Assembly (NCBI RefSeq): GCF_902859915.1
Contig: NZ_CADIKK010000001.1
Coordinates: 310,001-374,000 of the forward strand
Direction of reading: 5' to 3'
DNA from: Paraburkholderia ultramafica
GTDB lineage: Bacteria > Pseudomonadota > Gammaproteobacteria > Burkholderiales > Burkholderiaceae
DNA: 64,000 nucleotides
Shown here: one piece after another, positions 46,538-55,262 of the stretch
Layout: the number at the start of each line of letters is the position of its first letter
Numbering within the stretch: position 1 is the stretch's first letter
Program-made: the position numbers and the translations under genes
The notes under the pieces: model-generated
Databases searched by the model: none
What the model saw: the letters and a program-made list of their open reading frames with translations, nothing else
What the model was told of the DNA's origin: nothing

Positions 46538-46748
46538 AGCGTTCACCGCATCGTCAACTGCTCCGCGCATCGCTCATTCCGCTTCAGACCGCTTCAGACC
46601 AATTAACAGCCATTGACTGCGCAATGCGCGAAAAGCCTTGCTAGACTGAATGTCGCGCCGGACGATCGGGCATCCGGCGCGACGCTGCACATGGATCGCG
46701 ACGACAGCGATCGATGCCTTCCCCCCGCAAGCAAGCTAAGGAAACGCC

Positions 46749-48212
46749 ATGACGAATCGCACTTTGACGACCGCGGCCGGTGCGCCGGTCGGTGACAACC
46801 AGAATTCGGAAACCGTCGGCCCGCGCGGCCCGATCACGCTGCAGGACTTCTGGCTGATCGAAAAACTCGCGCATTTCGACCGCGAAGTCATTCCCGAGCG
46901 CCGCGTTCATGCCAAAGGCTCCGGCGCATTCGGCACACTCACCATCACGCACGACATCACCCGCTACAGCAAAGCCAAGGTTTTCGAAGTCGGCAAGGTC
47001 ACGCCGCTGTTCCTGCGCTTTTCCACGGTCGCGGGCGAACGCGGCGCGGCCGACGCGGAGCGCGACGTGCGCGGCTTCTCGATCAAGTTCTATACCGAAG
47101 AAGGCAACTGGGATCTGGTCGGCAATAACACGCCGGTGTTTTTCATCCGCGATCCGCTGAAGTTCCCCGATTTCATTCACACGCAAAAGCGCAATCCGAA
47201 GAACAATTTGCGCGACGCCAACATGGTGTGGGACTTCTGGTCGCGCAATCCGGAATCACTGCATCAGGTCACGATCCTGATGAGCGACCGCGGCATTCCG
47301 AAGAACTACCGGCAGATGAACGGCTACGGCTCGCACACGTTCTCGCTGATCAACGCGCAGAACGAGCGCTTCTATGTGAAGTTCCACTTCAAGTCGAAGC
47401 AGGGCATCGAAAACTATACGAATGCCGAGGCCACCGAGCTGGTCGGCCGTGACCGCGAAAGCGCGCAGCGCGATCTGTTCGAACAGATCGAAAAGAAGAA
47501 CTTCCCGCAGTGGCGCTTCTGCGTTCAGATCATGCCGGAAACCGAAGCGTATGCGCGCAAGGAAAATCCGTTCGACATCACCAAGGTGTGGTCGCACAAG
47601 GACTATCCGCTGATCGACGTCGGCGTGCTCGAACTGAACAAAAACCCGGAGAACTATTTCGCGGACGTCGAGCAGGCGGCGTTCACACCGGCCAATATCG
47701 TGCCGGGCATCGGCTTCTCGCCGGATCGTCTGTTGCAGGGCCGCCTCTTCTCGTATGGCGACACGCACCGCTACCGGCTCGGCATCAACCACCATCAGAT
47801 TCCGGTGAATGCGCCGCGCACGTCGACCCTGAACACCTATCATCGCGACGGCGGCATGCGCACGGACGGCAACCTCGGCGCCACGCCGAACTACGAGCCG
47901 AACCGGTTCGGCGCGTTCCCGCAGGATGCGTCGGTGAACGAGCCGCCGCTCAAGGTGGAAGGCACGATCCAGCGCTACGACCATCGCGAGGACGACGACT
48001 ACTACAGCCATCCCCGCGCGCTGTACAAGCTGTTCGACGCGGCGCAGCGCCAGCGCCTCTACTGCAATATCGCTGAAGCGATGGCCGGTGTGCCGAAAGA
48101 GATCGTCGACCGGCAATTGGCGCTGTTCGAAAAGGTCGACCCGAGTTACGCCGACGGCGTGAGGAAGGAACTCGGCAAGATGCCGCCGGTTTCGGAAACG
48201 GCGCTGCCTTAA
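46749..48212 (+). CDS. katA: Monofunctional haem catalase
   Basis: 487 residues, small-subunit (clade 3) size. Catalytic His54 in Arg-Val-His-Ala-Lys-Gly-Ser-Gly-Ala, distal Asn in Val-Gly-Asn-Asn-Thr-Pro-Val, and haem ligand Tyr336 in [10 protein letters not shown]. Decomposes hydrogen peroxide in the cytoplasm. AAGGA lies seven bases before the ATG. Single gene. Confidence 0.97.
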   Translation: MTNRTLTTAAGAPVGDNQNSETVGPRGPITLQDFWLIEKLAHFDREVIPERRVHAKGSGAFGTLTITHDITRYSKAKVFEVGKVTPLFLRFSTVAGERGAADAERDVRGFSIKFYTEEGNWDLVGNNTPVFFIRDPLKFPDFIHTQKRNPKNNLRDANMVWDFWSRNPESLHQVTILMSDRGIPKNYRQMNGYGSHTFSLINAQNERFYVKFHFKSKQGIENYTNAEATELVGRDRESAQRDLFEQIEKKNFPQWRFCVQIMPETEAYARKENPFDITKVWSHKDYPLIDVGVLELNKNPENYFADVEQAAFTPANIVPGIGFSPDRLLQGRLFSYGDTHRYRLGINHHQIPVNAPRTSTLNTYHRDGGMRTDGNLGATPNYEPNRFGAFPQDASVNEPPLKVEGTIQRYDHREDDDYYSHPRALYKLFDAAQRQRLYCNIAEAMAGVPKEIVDRQLALFEKVDPSYADGVRKELGKMPPVSETALP

Positions 48213-48227
48213 GCGGTTGGCGATGTG

Positions 48228-48257
48228 CTGTGCCGGTTGCGTGAGCAACCGGCACAG
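48228..48257. terminator. Hairpin after the catalase gene
   Basis: CTGTGCCGGTTGC, GTGA loop, GCAACCGGCACAG: a perfect 13-bp stem 16 bases after the stop, but without a T tract. Confidence 0.6.
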
Positions 48258-48457
48258 AAAACTAGACCGGTATGAGCCGTGAGTGCTTCTTCACGGCTAT
48301 CTCTTGTTCGTTGCGTGCGTGCGTGCGCGTGCTCGTGATGTCTGGGGCGCGTGTGGGGCGCATGCGCTGCGGCTGCGAGTGTGTGCGGCTCGCGACTGTC
48401 CCCTGCGCCATGTGTGAGTTTTCCCGCGAAGCCTTAGTGGCCAATCAGCGGCAAAAA

Positions 48458-49573
48458 TCAGCGTTCTGCGTGATCGCTGCCGGCTTTCACCAGCGCCTCG
48501 ATACGATTGCGGCCATTGCGTTTGGCCTGATACATCGCACGATCGGCTTCCTCGAGCATCGCGCGACCGAGCGAAACTGCCTCGGTCGGCGCCCCGCCGA
48601 CCACGCGCGCCGCGACACCGATCGACACAGTCAACGCAATGCGCTCGCCATGATCGTCCTGCAAATCGAGTTTTTCGACCGCCAGCCGCACGCGCTCGGC
48701 GACGATGAGCGCATCGGCCTGATCGCCTTGCAGCAGCGCGGCGAACTCTTCGCCGCCATAACGCGCGACGGTATCGCCCAGCCGCACCTGCTGCCGTATG
48801 CAGGCCGCCACCGCCGCCAACGCGCGGTCGCCGGTCTGATGGCCGTAGGTATCGTTGATGCGTTTGAAACTGTCGATGTCGATGAAAAGACACGCCACCG
48901 GCACGCGATAACGGACCGCGCGCATCAGTTCCTCGCGCAGCCGCTCGTCGAAATAGCGGCGATTGGCGAGGCCGGTCAGCGAGTCGGTCATGCCGAGCTG
49001 CTTGAGCCGCTCGCGATGCGCGACGTTGTCGAGACTCGCCGTCACGATGCTCGCAAAGCGCTCCAGGATGTCCGTGGCCATGCCGTCGCCGAAACGCGCC
49101 GGGTCGTCGCTGCCGAGGCATAGATAACCGCTGACGGTATCGTCCGCGGCAAGCGGCAGCAGAATCGCGCTCGCCGGCGTTGGCGCGTCGCCGAAGAACG
49201 CGCGGCGCGCGGTGTCGTCCAGTTCGCGCGGCCTGCCCAGCCACGGCCGGCCTTCCTCGCACAGACCTTGCGCGGCGAGGCCGCCCTCGCGCGAAGTCTT
49301 CAGGCTCGCTTGATCGAGCGCGCGCAAGGCAATCGGCTCGAGCAGTTCGAGCAGCAACGGCGCGCGGTCGTCGAGCCATAACGTCACGCTCGCCAGAGCG
49401 AATTCCTGCGGCAGATGGCGGAACAAGGTGTCGAGAAACGACACGAAATCCTGCGCGCCGATCAAACGCAACTCGACGTTCTGAAAGCGGCGCAACGTGC
49501 GCTCGTTGTGTTGCACGGTGTCGACTAGCGAGCGAAGGCGGCCGGAGAGCGGCGTTTGGGCAGGGTTCGTCAC
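48458..49573 (-). CDS. Diguanylate cyclase with N-terminal DUF484/GAF-like domain
   Basis: About 371 residues. The first 190 resemble the DUF484 GAF-like sensor (Asn-Val-Glu-Leu-Arg-Leu-Ile, Ser-Val-Thr-Leu-Trp, and Gly-Tyr-Leu-Cys-Leu-Gly-Ser). The GGDEF domain then begins Thr-Asp-Ser-Leu-Thr-Gly-Leu-Ala-Asn-Arg-Arg-Tyr-Phe. The active-site loop is Gly-Gly-Glu-Glu-Phe, and an inhibitory site Arg-Leu-Gly-Asp sits five residues before it. It is therefore a competent, feedback-inhibited cyclic-di-GMP synthase. Start uncertain: GTG 49573 seems better than TTG 49621. Confidence 0.9.
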   Translation of the reverse strand: MTNPAQTPLSGRLRSLVDTVQHNERTLRRFQNVELRLIGAQDFVSFLDTLFRHLPQEFALASVTLWLDDRAPLLLELLEPIALRALDQASLKTSREGGLAAQGLCEEGRPWLGRPRELDDTARRAFFGDAPTPASAILLPLAADDTVSGYLCLGSDDPARFGDGMATDILERFASIVTASLDNVAHRERLKQLGMTDSLTGLANRRYFDERLREELMRAVRYRVPVACLFIDIDSFKRINDTYGHQTGDRALAAVAACIRQQVRLGDTVARYGGEEFAALLQGDQADALIVAERVRLAVEKLDLQDDHGERIALTVSIGVAARVVGGAPTEAVSLGRAMLEEADRAMYQAKRNGRNRIEALVKAGSDHAER

Positions 49574-49744
49574 GTTATAAGGGATGCGAGCCCGAAGGCG
49601 AAGCGGGGTTGGCGGCCCCAACTGCTTTAATAACGGCCAATCCAGCGAGGTCTTGAGGGTGGAATCGCGACGCAGGCGCTTTTGCGTTTTTTAAGTTTGG
49701 CTTAATTCTTCCCTGCAACCATGGCGCACACCATCCCCTGTTGA

Positions 49745-49771
49745 GCCGCCAGAATATCGGCGGCGTTTTTT
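49745..49771 (+). terminator. Short terminator-like hairpin upstream of the 84-residue gene
   Basis: GCCGCC, 8-base loop, GGCGGC, then GTTTTTT. It follows a possible 7-codon frame (49721-49744) and precedes the start at 49834 by 63 bases, so it could attenuate that gene. Confidence 0.45.
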
Positions 49772-49833
49772 CTTAGGGGTGTCGACGACGCGCCAAAAGA
49801 AGGGCTGCAGGCCCGCGAAGAAGGAGTCACACC

Positions 49834-50088
49834 ATGGTTGAAGAGACAGTATTCGAGCATCTGCGCGCCATGCCCGGCAACGAATGGGTCCGCCAGATCC
49901 ATTCATGCAAGGTCTCCGACCCGCTGCAGCCGCCTTGGGGACGTTCGTACCGGCTCGTCGAATGGACCATGAAGCACACGCCCGAATCGAGCCGCCGGGT
50001 CGTGCCCGCCGAAAGCACCCCGCTCGAAATCGCTCAGGCCGTCGTCTCACACGTTCCCGGCCGCCGCTTCTGCCAGCACGGCGACTAG
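49834..50088 (+). CDS. Hypothetical protein
   Basis: 84 residues, soluble, with Pro-Gly-Asn-Glu-Trp-Val-Arg and Pro-Pro-Trp-Gly-Arg-Ser-Tyr-Arg-Leu-Val-Glu-Trp. Two Cys, one near the C terminus. A clear AGGAG lies 7 bases before the ATG. No family recognised. Confidence 0.65.
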   Translation: MVEETVFEHLRAMPGNEWVRQIHSCKVSDPLQPPWGRSYRLVEWTMKHTPESSRRVVPAESTPLEIAQAVVSHVPGRRFCQHGD

Positions 50089-50121
50089 TAGGAGCCGGCG
50101 GCGTCCGGCTCATTCACTACG

Positions 50122-50763
50122 CTAGCCGCGCGACGCGATCGAATCGCAGTACTCCAACGCATCATCCAGCCGGTCGTTGCCCCAGAACATTTCATTGCCG
50201 ACAAAAAACGTCGGCGCGCCGAAGATCCCCTTGGCCGCGGCCGCCTCGGTCTGTTCACGCAAGCGCAGTTTGTTGGCGTCGCTTTGCGCGTCGGCAATGA
50301 TGTCCCGAGCGGGCAAACCCAGTTCGTCGAGCGCTTCGCTCACTACTTCCGCTGAGCCGATGTCGCGGTCATCGGCGAAATTCAGCTGCATGATCTTGCG
50401 GCAGTAGGCGGCAATCCATGGCTGATCCGCGCCCAGCAACGCTACGCGCATCGCCAGCAGCGCCGCGCGCGGGAAGGTGGTGGGACGCGTCAGCGCGATG
50501 CCGTATTTGCGGCATTGCCGTTCCATGTCCTTCCACACGTACGCGCCCTTCTGCTTCTGCAACACGAAAGGCGAGTTGTCAAAACCGAGGTCGCGAAAGA
50601 CCGGTCCCAGCAGAAACGGGCGCCAACGAATCCGCACGCCGCGCGCCGCCGCCAGCGCCTCGATTCGCATGACGCTGAGGTAGCTATAGTTGCTGCCGAA
50701 GTCGAACCAGAACTCGATTTCCGGTGCGAGCGTGGTTGCTTGGGAAGACGCAGCGTCGGTCAT
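50122..50763 (-). CDS. 2-hydroxychromene-2-carboxylate isomerase / DsbA-like (GST kappa) protein
   Basis: 213 residues with a thioredoxin-like DsbA fold. Phe-Trp-Phe-Asp-Phe-Gly-Ser-Asn-Tyr-Ser-Tyr-Leu-Ser has Ser where DsbA has the CxxC, as in HCCA isomerases and kappa-class glutathione transferases. Gly-Ile-Phe-Gly-Ala-Pro-Thr-Phe-Phe-Val is the cis-Pro loop. A role in aromatic compound breakdown or glutathione-dependent isomerisation is likely; no catabolic genes are nearby. GGAGG precedes ATG 50763. Confidence 0.9.
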   Translation of the reverse strand: MTDAASSQATTLAPEIEFWFDFGSNYSYLSVMRIEALAAARGVRIRWRPFLLGPVFRDLGFDNSPFVLQKQKGAYVWKDMERQCRKYGIALTRPTTFPRAALLAMRVALLGADQPWIAAYCRKIMQLNFADDRDIGSAEVVSEALDELGLPARDIIADAQSDANKLRLREQTEAAAAKGIFGAPTFFVGNEMFWGNDRLDDALEYCDSIASRG

Positions 50764-50893
50764 GCTTGCCTCCTGGGTCATGCGCGGCCAACTCGTTGCC
50801 GCCGATGCACTGCGCCTTGCAATGCTTAACAGTCGCGTGGGACGGTTCTGCCTATGATGAACTTTTCCCCACGCCACGTTTGACGGCTACGCC

Positions 50894-50986
50894 ATGAACT
50901 ATCCGTACGACATGCTCACCGCCGCTTGTCTTTTCATCATCGTCGTATCCTCGTCCATCTTGCTCACGTTGTCCTGGACCCACTGA
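50894..50986 (+). CDS. Possible 30-residue single-helix membrane peptide
   Basis: A frame too short for most gene finders: Met-Asn-Tyr-Pro-Tyr-Asp, then a hydrophobic helix (Ala-Cys-Leu-Phe-Ile-Ile-Val-Val-Ser-Ser-Ser-Ile-Leu-Leu), ending Trp-Thr-His-stop. The shape is that of a small membrane protein or type I toxin. No strong ribosome-binding site is seen, so this is tentative. Confidence 0.35.
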   Translation: MNYPYDMLTAACLFIIVVSSSILLTLSWTH

Positions 50987-51055
50987 GGCCTGCTCGCACG
51001 GACCCGCGAAAACCCACTGACGCGCGCTACGAGGTTTCGTAAAAAGACGGGCATA

Positions 51056-51071
51056 CTGTACATATATACAG
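51056..51071. promoter_or_regulatory. LexA/SOS-box-like palindrome
   Basis: CTGTACATATATACAG, flanked to give TACTG...CAGTA, is close to the ideal LexA operator. The nearest plus-strand start is a 22-codon frame at 51086; leftward the nearest annotated start is at 50763. Confidence 0.65.
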
Positions 51072-51210
51072 TATTTTTCGTCGCCGTGCGCGCGCAAAGC
51101 CAGATGGAATACGCACGCGAAGGCCGTCTGAGACGGCAGCGCCGCAACATCTAGCCAGAACGCGACCGCGCTCCCCGATCACGCAACGAAGCGGCCACGA
51201 CCCCGATCGA

Positions 51211-51837
51211 TCAGCGCGTTTGCGCCGCCACGCGCAGGCCGAGCGAAATGAACAGTACGCCGATGAGCTTGTTCTGCCAGCGCGTCAGCCACGTCAGACG
51301 CTTGACGAGTCTGCCCAGCGGACGAATGGTCAACACGATCAGCGTCGTATAAAGCGCGCTCATACCGACGAAGATCAGCCCTAGCGTAGTGAACTGCAAA
51401 AACGTCGAGCCGTGTTCGGGGCGCACGAATTGCGGCAGGAACGCGAGGAAAAACAGCGCGGTCTTGGGATTCAATACTTCGGCGGGAATCGCCTGAAAGA
51501 ACGCTTTCGACGCCGACACCGGCGCGACTGCCGACATGTGCGCGCTCGCCTGCTTTTCGCGCAACGCGCGAATGCCCAGATAGACCAGATAGGCAGCGCC
51601 GACGAATTTCACCGCGTTGAATGCAAGCGCGGAGGTCATCAGCAATGCCGAGAGGCCGACCGCTGCGCCCAGCGTATGAATGAAATCGCCGACCGCAATA
51701 CCGAGGCCTGTGAGAATGCCGGCCTTGCGCCCGCCATGCACGGTGCGCGTCAAAACCAGCAGCACTGCCGGGCCCGGAACCAGAAAGAGCCCGAACACGA
51801 CGGCAACAAAAGTCCCCAACGTGGATAGGTCAAGCAT
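51211..51837 (-). CDS. LysE/RhtB-family amino acid exporter
   Basis: 208 residues, six hydrophobic helices. Begins with the family pattern Phe-Leu-Val-Pro-Gly-Pro-Ala-Val-Leu-Leu-Val-Leu-Thr-Arg and Gly-Ile-Leu-Thr-Gly-Leu-Gly-Ile-Ala-Val-Gly-Asp; Asn-Pro-Lys-Thr-Ala-Leu-Phe-Phe-Leu-Ala-Phe-Leu-Pro-Gln-Phe marks helix 4. Exports amino acids or analogues. AAGGAG before ATG 51837. Confidence 0.92.
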   Translation of the reverse strand: MLDLSTLGTFVAVVFGLFLVPGPAVLLVLTRTVHGGRKAGILTGLGIAVGDFIHTLGAAVGLSALLMTSALAFNAVKFVGAAYLVYLGIRALREKQASAHMSAVAPVSASKAFFQAIPAEVLNPKTALFFLAFLPQFVRPEHGSTFLQFTTLGLIFVGMSALYTTLIVLTIRPLGRLVKRLTWLTRWQNKLIGVLFISLGLRVAAQTR

Positions 51838-52027
51838 GTCGTCTCCTTGTCGACGCGCGGCATTCAGCGGACTGACGCGCGAGTTCAAGCAGAGAATTGT
51901 AGACGAACACGCGGACCTCGATCTGCGCGCAGGGTAAAGCCGCCAAAGTCGCGGCGAACCACGGACGCTTCTGCAAAAAGAGCAGTGCCGGGGCCATGCG
52001 TGCGTAATGCAGCGGCGATCCGTTACC

Positions 52028-52669
52028 ATGGCGAGCACAGAGCGGCGCGCGGCCCGCACTTTTTCATCCACTGAAGTCTTTGCCTTGCCCACCTATACCT
52101 TGCAAGCGGCGCTGAGCGCGGAACTCGAGATTCGCAAGAGCCGATTCATTGCCTATGCGATACCGGTCGCCGACCGCGACGCCGCGATGGCCGAACTGCG
52201 TCGGCTGCGCGACGAACATCCTGCCGCCACGCATGTGTGCTGGGCGCTGCTGGCCGGCGGCCAGTCCGGCATGTCCGACGACGGCGAGCCGTCCGGCACG
52301 GCGGGACGGCCGATTCTCGAAGTGCTGCGGCACCACGATCTGGACGGCGTGCTGGCCGCCGTCGTACGCTATTACGGCGGCGTGAAGCTCGGCGCCGGTG
52401 GCCTGGTGCGCGCGTACACCGACGCGATCGCGTCGGCTTTGCTGGATGCGCCGCGAATCGAGAGGATTGCTCAGGCTTCGCTGATCGTCGAAGTGAGTTA
52501 TGCGGACGAGGCGAAGGTGCGCCGATGGATCGACGCCGAGGGATATGCACTGGTGGATAGCGCTTATGGCATGCTGGTGAAGATGGCGATCCGGTTACCC
52601 GTCAATGCGGTCGAGGAGGCCCAGCGAGCGCTGGTGGATATGACCCAGGGAAAAGCGGGCTTCTTCTGA
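52028..52669 (+). CDS. YigZ/IMPACT family protein
   Basis: 213 residues (194 if started at TTG 52085, which matches the usual Pro-Thr-Tyr-Thr-Leu family start). Conserved blocks: Lys-Ser-Arg-Phe-Ile-Ala-Tyr, Ala-Thr-His-Val-Cys-Trp-Ala, Ser-Asp-Asp-Gly-Glu-Pro-Ser-Gly-Thr-Ala-Gly and Val-Val-Arg-Tyr-Tyr-Gly-Gly-Val-Lys-Leu-Gly-Ala-Gly-Gly-Leu. These proteins contact ribosomes or nucleic acid; the exact role in bacteria is unclear. Confidence 0.92.
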   Translation: MASTERRAARTFSSTEVFALPTYTLQAALSAELEIRKSRFIAYAIPVADRDAAMAELRRLRDEHPAATHVCWALLAGGQSGMSDDGEPSGTAGRPILEVLRHHDLDGVLAAVVRYYGGVKLGAGGLVRAYTDAIASALLDAPRIERIAQASLIVEVSYADEAKVRRWIDAEGYALVDSAYGMLVKMAIRLPVNAVEEAQRALVDMTQGKAGFF

Positions 52670-52902
52670 CGGTCTGGCAGATCTGCCCGAACGCAACGAA
52701 AATGCAAGCCGCGATCCGATCAGGAAGGTGCGAAGCCCGGCTCACTGTTACCATGCTGTTCTCTATCGGGATGACTCCATTTAAAAGGCCAACTCCTCTG
52801 ATCTCGACTGCCGCTTTTTCCAGCACGGCGCCTGAGTCGCCGCAACGGAGCCCGTCTCTGCCCGGCTCGGCCAGCGCCACGCGCTTACCGTTGAGATCCG
52901 CC

Positions 52903-53445
52903 ATGCTCAAGGGCTGCGGCGCCGTTGCACTGCCGTTGATGTTGTCAGCGTGCTCCTGGTCGTGGTTCGGCCTGAATAGCAGCGCCCCGCGTGCGGCCGC
53001 GCATCCCACCGGATCGCTCAGCGTCGCCCCTGCCCGCGACTTCGCCTACATGCCCGCTCGCAACGGACAAGTTTCGCCGAACCGCATCGAAAACACGGCG
53101 ATGACCGGCATCGTACTCAAAGATGACATAAGCGAAACCGTGCGCAACGGCGTGGCGAAGAGCTTGCAGATCGCGGGATTTCATCTCACCGATGGCAAGC
53201 GGGTGCTCAGCGGCAGCATCGAGACATTCACTGTCGACGATGCACGGTCGCCGGCGCTCTGGACGTTGAAGATGCGCTATGTGATCACCGATGCCGCTAC
53301 CCGGAAGGTTGTGTTCTCGACCATCAAGACGGTCAAACAGAAATCGCCGAAATTCACCAATAGCACGATCGCGATTGAAGATACGGTGAAGCTGAGCGTG
53401 GATGCGTTGATTGGTGATCCGGGGTTTGTTAAGGCAGTGAATTAA
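52903..53445 (+). CDS. Lipoprotein of unknown function
   Basis: 180 residues. Signal peptide with lipobox Met-Leu-Ser-Ala-Cys. The mature part has a Tyr-Met-Pro-Ala-Arg-Asn-Gly stretch, a helix with Glu-Thr-Val-Arg-Asn-Gly-Val, and several beta strands (Gly-Ser-Ile-Glu-Thr-Phe-Thr-Val; Met-Arg-Tyr-Val-Ile-Thr). This resembles assembly-type lipoproteins of the ABC-transporter auxiliary or LptE-like style, but no family is certain. The frame is open back to 52702; the signal peptide fixes 52903. A decayed copy lies at 54264. Confidence 0.7.
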   Translation: MLKGCGAVALPLMLSACSWSWFGLNSSAPRAAAHPTGSLSVAPARDFAYMPARNGQVSPNRIENTAMTGIVLKDDISETVRNGVAKSLQIAGFHLTDGKRVLSGSIETFTVDDARSPALWTLKMRYVITDAATRKVVFSTIKTVKQKSPKFTNSTIAIEDTVKLSVDALIGDPGFVKAVN

Positions 53446-53560
53446 ACGCGTCGACGACGTCGGCATGGGCCGGTTTCGCTACAATTCGTGACAAGGTGTC
53501 GCGCGGCGGCCGGTTCTCCGCGTGATTCGTTGCAATCTTCCGCTCATTGTGCGAGCTGTC

Positions 53561-54181
53561 ATGTCCATCACCGCCTGGCTGTTCTTTTTGCCCGCCTGCT
53601 TTGCAATCAATCTCGCGCCCGGGCCCAATAATCTATTGTCGATCAATATGGCGGCGCGTCATGGATTCATGACGGCGTTCGTCGGCGGCACCGGCCGGCT
53701 GGTCGCGTTCGCGTTGATGCTGGTGCTCGCCGCAACTGGTCTCGCTGTCGTGCTGCACGCGTCGGAGTGGTTTTTTCTTGCGATCAAACTGGCTGGCGCA
53801 GCTTATCTGATCTGGCTGGCCATTCAATTGTGGCGCAGCGATGCGCCTGCTATCGATACGTCGCAACCGCAGGACGCGTCGCTTGGACGAATTGCGCGGC
53901 AGGAGTTTCTTGTTGCCGCCGGCAATCCGAAGGCGATCCTGGTTTTCACGGCGTTTTTGCCGCAATTCGTTGATGTCGCGAAGCCGATATTGCCGCAGTT
54001 TGCGGTGCTGGGTGCGAGTTTTCTCGTGCTTGAGTGGGTGGCAATTGCGCTGTATTCGTGGGCGGGGATGTATCTCGGGAAATGGTTGGTGCGGGTGAGG
54101 GTTCGGCGGTGGTTTAATCGCTTTTGTGGTGGGTTTCTGGCGGCGATTGGAGTGAGTTTTTTGTTGGTGAGGCGGGGGTGA
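53561..54181 (+). CDS. LysE/RhtB-family amino acid exporter
   Basis: 206 residues with about six helices: Phe-Phe-Leu-Pro-Ala-Cys-Phe-Ala-Ile-Asn-Leu-Ala-Pro-Gly-Pro-Asn-Asn-Leu, Ala-Ala-Tyr-Leu-Ile-Trp-Leu-Ala-Ile-Gln-Leu-Trp, and Asn-Pro-Lys-Ala-Ile-Leu-Val-Phe-Thr-Ala-Phe-Leu-Pro-Gln-Phe. Distinct from the LysE protein at 51211. ATG 53561 preferred; the frame is open to 53522. It sits between the lipoprotein gene and its pseudogene copy. Confidence 0.9.
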   Translation: MSITAWLFFLPACFAINLAPGPNNLLSINMAARHGFMTAFVGGTGRLVAFALMLVLAATGLAVVLHASEWFFLAIKLAGAAYLIWLAIQLWRSDAPAIDTSQPQDASLGRIARQEFLVAAGNPKAILVFTAFLPQFVDVAKPILPQFAVLGASFLVLEWVAIALYSWAGMYLGKWLVRVRVRRWFNRFCGGFLAAIGVSFLLVRRG

Positions 54182-54263
54182 GGGGTTGAACGGAGGAGAA
54201 GGGGAAGGTTCGCCTCGATGATCTCCACCTAGGAATGTTCCCGCATACACCAGCTCCAGCTCA

Positions 54264-54764
54264 CATGATCACCCAAGCGCCGCTTAACACACCGCGCTGC
54301 GGCGACGCATCCCACCGGATGCGCGCAGCGTCGCCCCTGCACAAGACTTCGTTTATATGCCCGCTCGCAGCGGACGTGTTTCGCCGAACCACGTCGAAAA
54401 TGCAGCGATGGCCGGCGTCGTACTCAACGAAGACATTTCCGAAACCCTGCGCAGCGTGCATGGCAAGCATGCTTGCACGTCGCGGGCTTTGATCTCAATG
54501 GCACCAGGCAGGCGCTCAGTGGCAGCATCGAAACGTCCACGGTGAACGACGCACGGTCGCCGGCATTTCTGAATGTTGAAGATGCGCTACGCGATCACCG
54601 CTCCCGCCACCCGGAAGGTCGCGCTCTCGACCACGAGAACGGTCAGGCAGAGGTCACCGAAATTCACCAGCAATACGATCGCGATCGAAGGTACTATCAA
54701 GCTGAGCATGGATGCGTTGATTGGTGATCCGGAGCTTGTTAAGCGGTGCATCAAGAGTCATTGA
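54264..54764 (+). pseudogene. Decayed copy of the lipoprotein gene at 52903
   Basis: Three frames together retrace the 52903 product. One has Met-Pro-Ala-Arg-Ser-Gly-Arg-Val-Ser-Pro-Asn-His-Val-Glu-Asn-Ala-Ala-Met, another Leu-Ser-Gly-Ser-Ile-Glu-Thr-Ser-Thr-Val. The last reads Met-Leu-Lys-Met-Arg-Tyr-Ala-Ile-Thr and Leu-Ser-Met-Asp-Ala-Leu-Ile-Gly-Asp-Pro to a stop at 54764. The signal peptide region is lost and at least two frameshifts are present. It is a tandem duplication separated by the LysE gene. Confidence 0.8.
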
Positions 54765-54787
54765 ACTCAGCTCTCAGCTCACTACAT

Positions 54788-55207
54788 TCACCCGTCTTGG
54801 CGCGGCTGAACGATTTGAGCCGGGATGCCTACCACCGTCACATCGGGTGGCACGTCGAATATGACGACCGCGTTTGCTCCGATCTTCGCGTTACGTCCAA
54901 TCGTCACTGGTCCCAATATGCACGCCCCAGCCCCGATCAGAACGTTGTCGCCGATCACCGGCGCACCCGACTGGCCACGGCCGCCGATTACGACGTTGGG
55001 AGCAATGACGATATCGTTACCCAGCACTGCCTGCCGGTGCACAACGATGCCAAGCCCTTGATAGCCGAATACCACGTTGCGCCCAACCGTTACTGAAGGC
55101 GGCAAGGACACCGAGAAGACAATTCGGTTAAAGACCTTCAAAAGCCAAGGCAGAAAAGGCACGCGCAGACAATGAAGTAGATGCGCAACGCGATATATGT
55201 ACAACAT
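54788..55207 (-). CDS. Serine acetyltransferase-like hexapeptide acyltransferase
   Basis: 139 residues. A short helical N-terminal part is followed by left-handed beta-helix repeats (Val-Thr-Val-Gly-Arg-Asn, Val-Leu-Gly-Asn-Asp, Val-Ile-Gly-Asp-Asn-Val-Leu-Ile-Gly-Ala-Gly). The catalytic-type His is in Ile-Val-Val-His-Arg-Gln, as in serine O-acetyltransferases. In this setting it probably O-acetylates the exopolysaccharide or a precursor. Last gene of the minus-strand glycan operon within the window. Confidence 0.85.
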   Translation of the reverse strand: MLYIYRVAHLLHCLRVPFLPWLLKVFNRIVFSVSLPPSVTVGRNVVFGYQGLGIVVHRQAVLGNDIVIAPNVVIGGRGQSGAPVIGDNVLIGAGACILGPVTIGRNAKIGANAVVIFDVPPDVTVVGIPAQIVQPRQDG

Positions 55208-55262
55208 GCAGCTATTCCTTTTAGATCGTTTGGAACGACGGTCAAAGTTGCCACAAAACCGG

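Larger units (their letters stand above)
50764..51210. other. Intergenic region with SOS-like box and small peptide frames
   Basis: Between two minus-strand genes. It contains a 30-codon hydrophobic peptide frame (50894-50986), a LexA-type palindrome (51056-51071) and a 22-codon basic frame starting GTG 51086. No larger gene. Confidence 0.6.

Noticed and set aside
48313..48336. Run of GCGTGC units after the catalase gene
   Set aside because: A short simple-sequence stretch of a few units only; no feature attached.
49702..49902. Minus-strand frame ending Ala-Asp-Ile-Leu-Ala-Ala-Gln-Gln-Gly-Met, looking like a protein C terminus
   Set aside because: It overlaps the start of a better supported plus-strand gene, and its upstream part resembles nothing; possibly a relic, but not demonstrable by eye.
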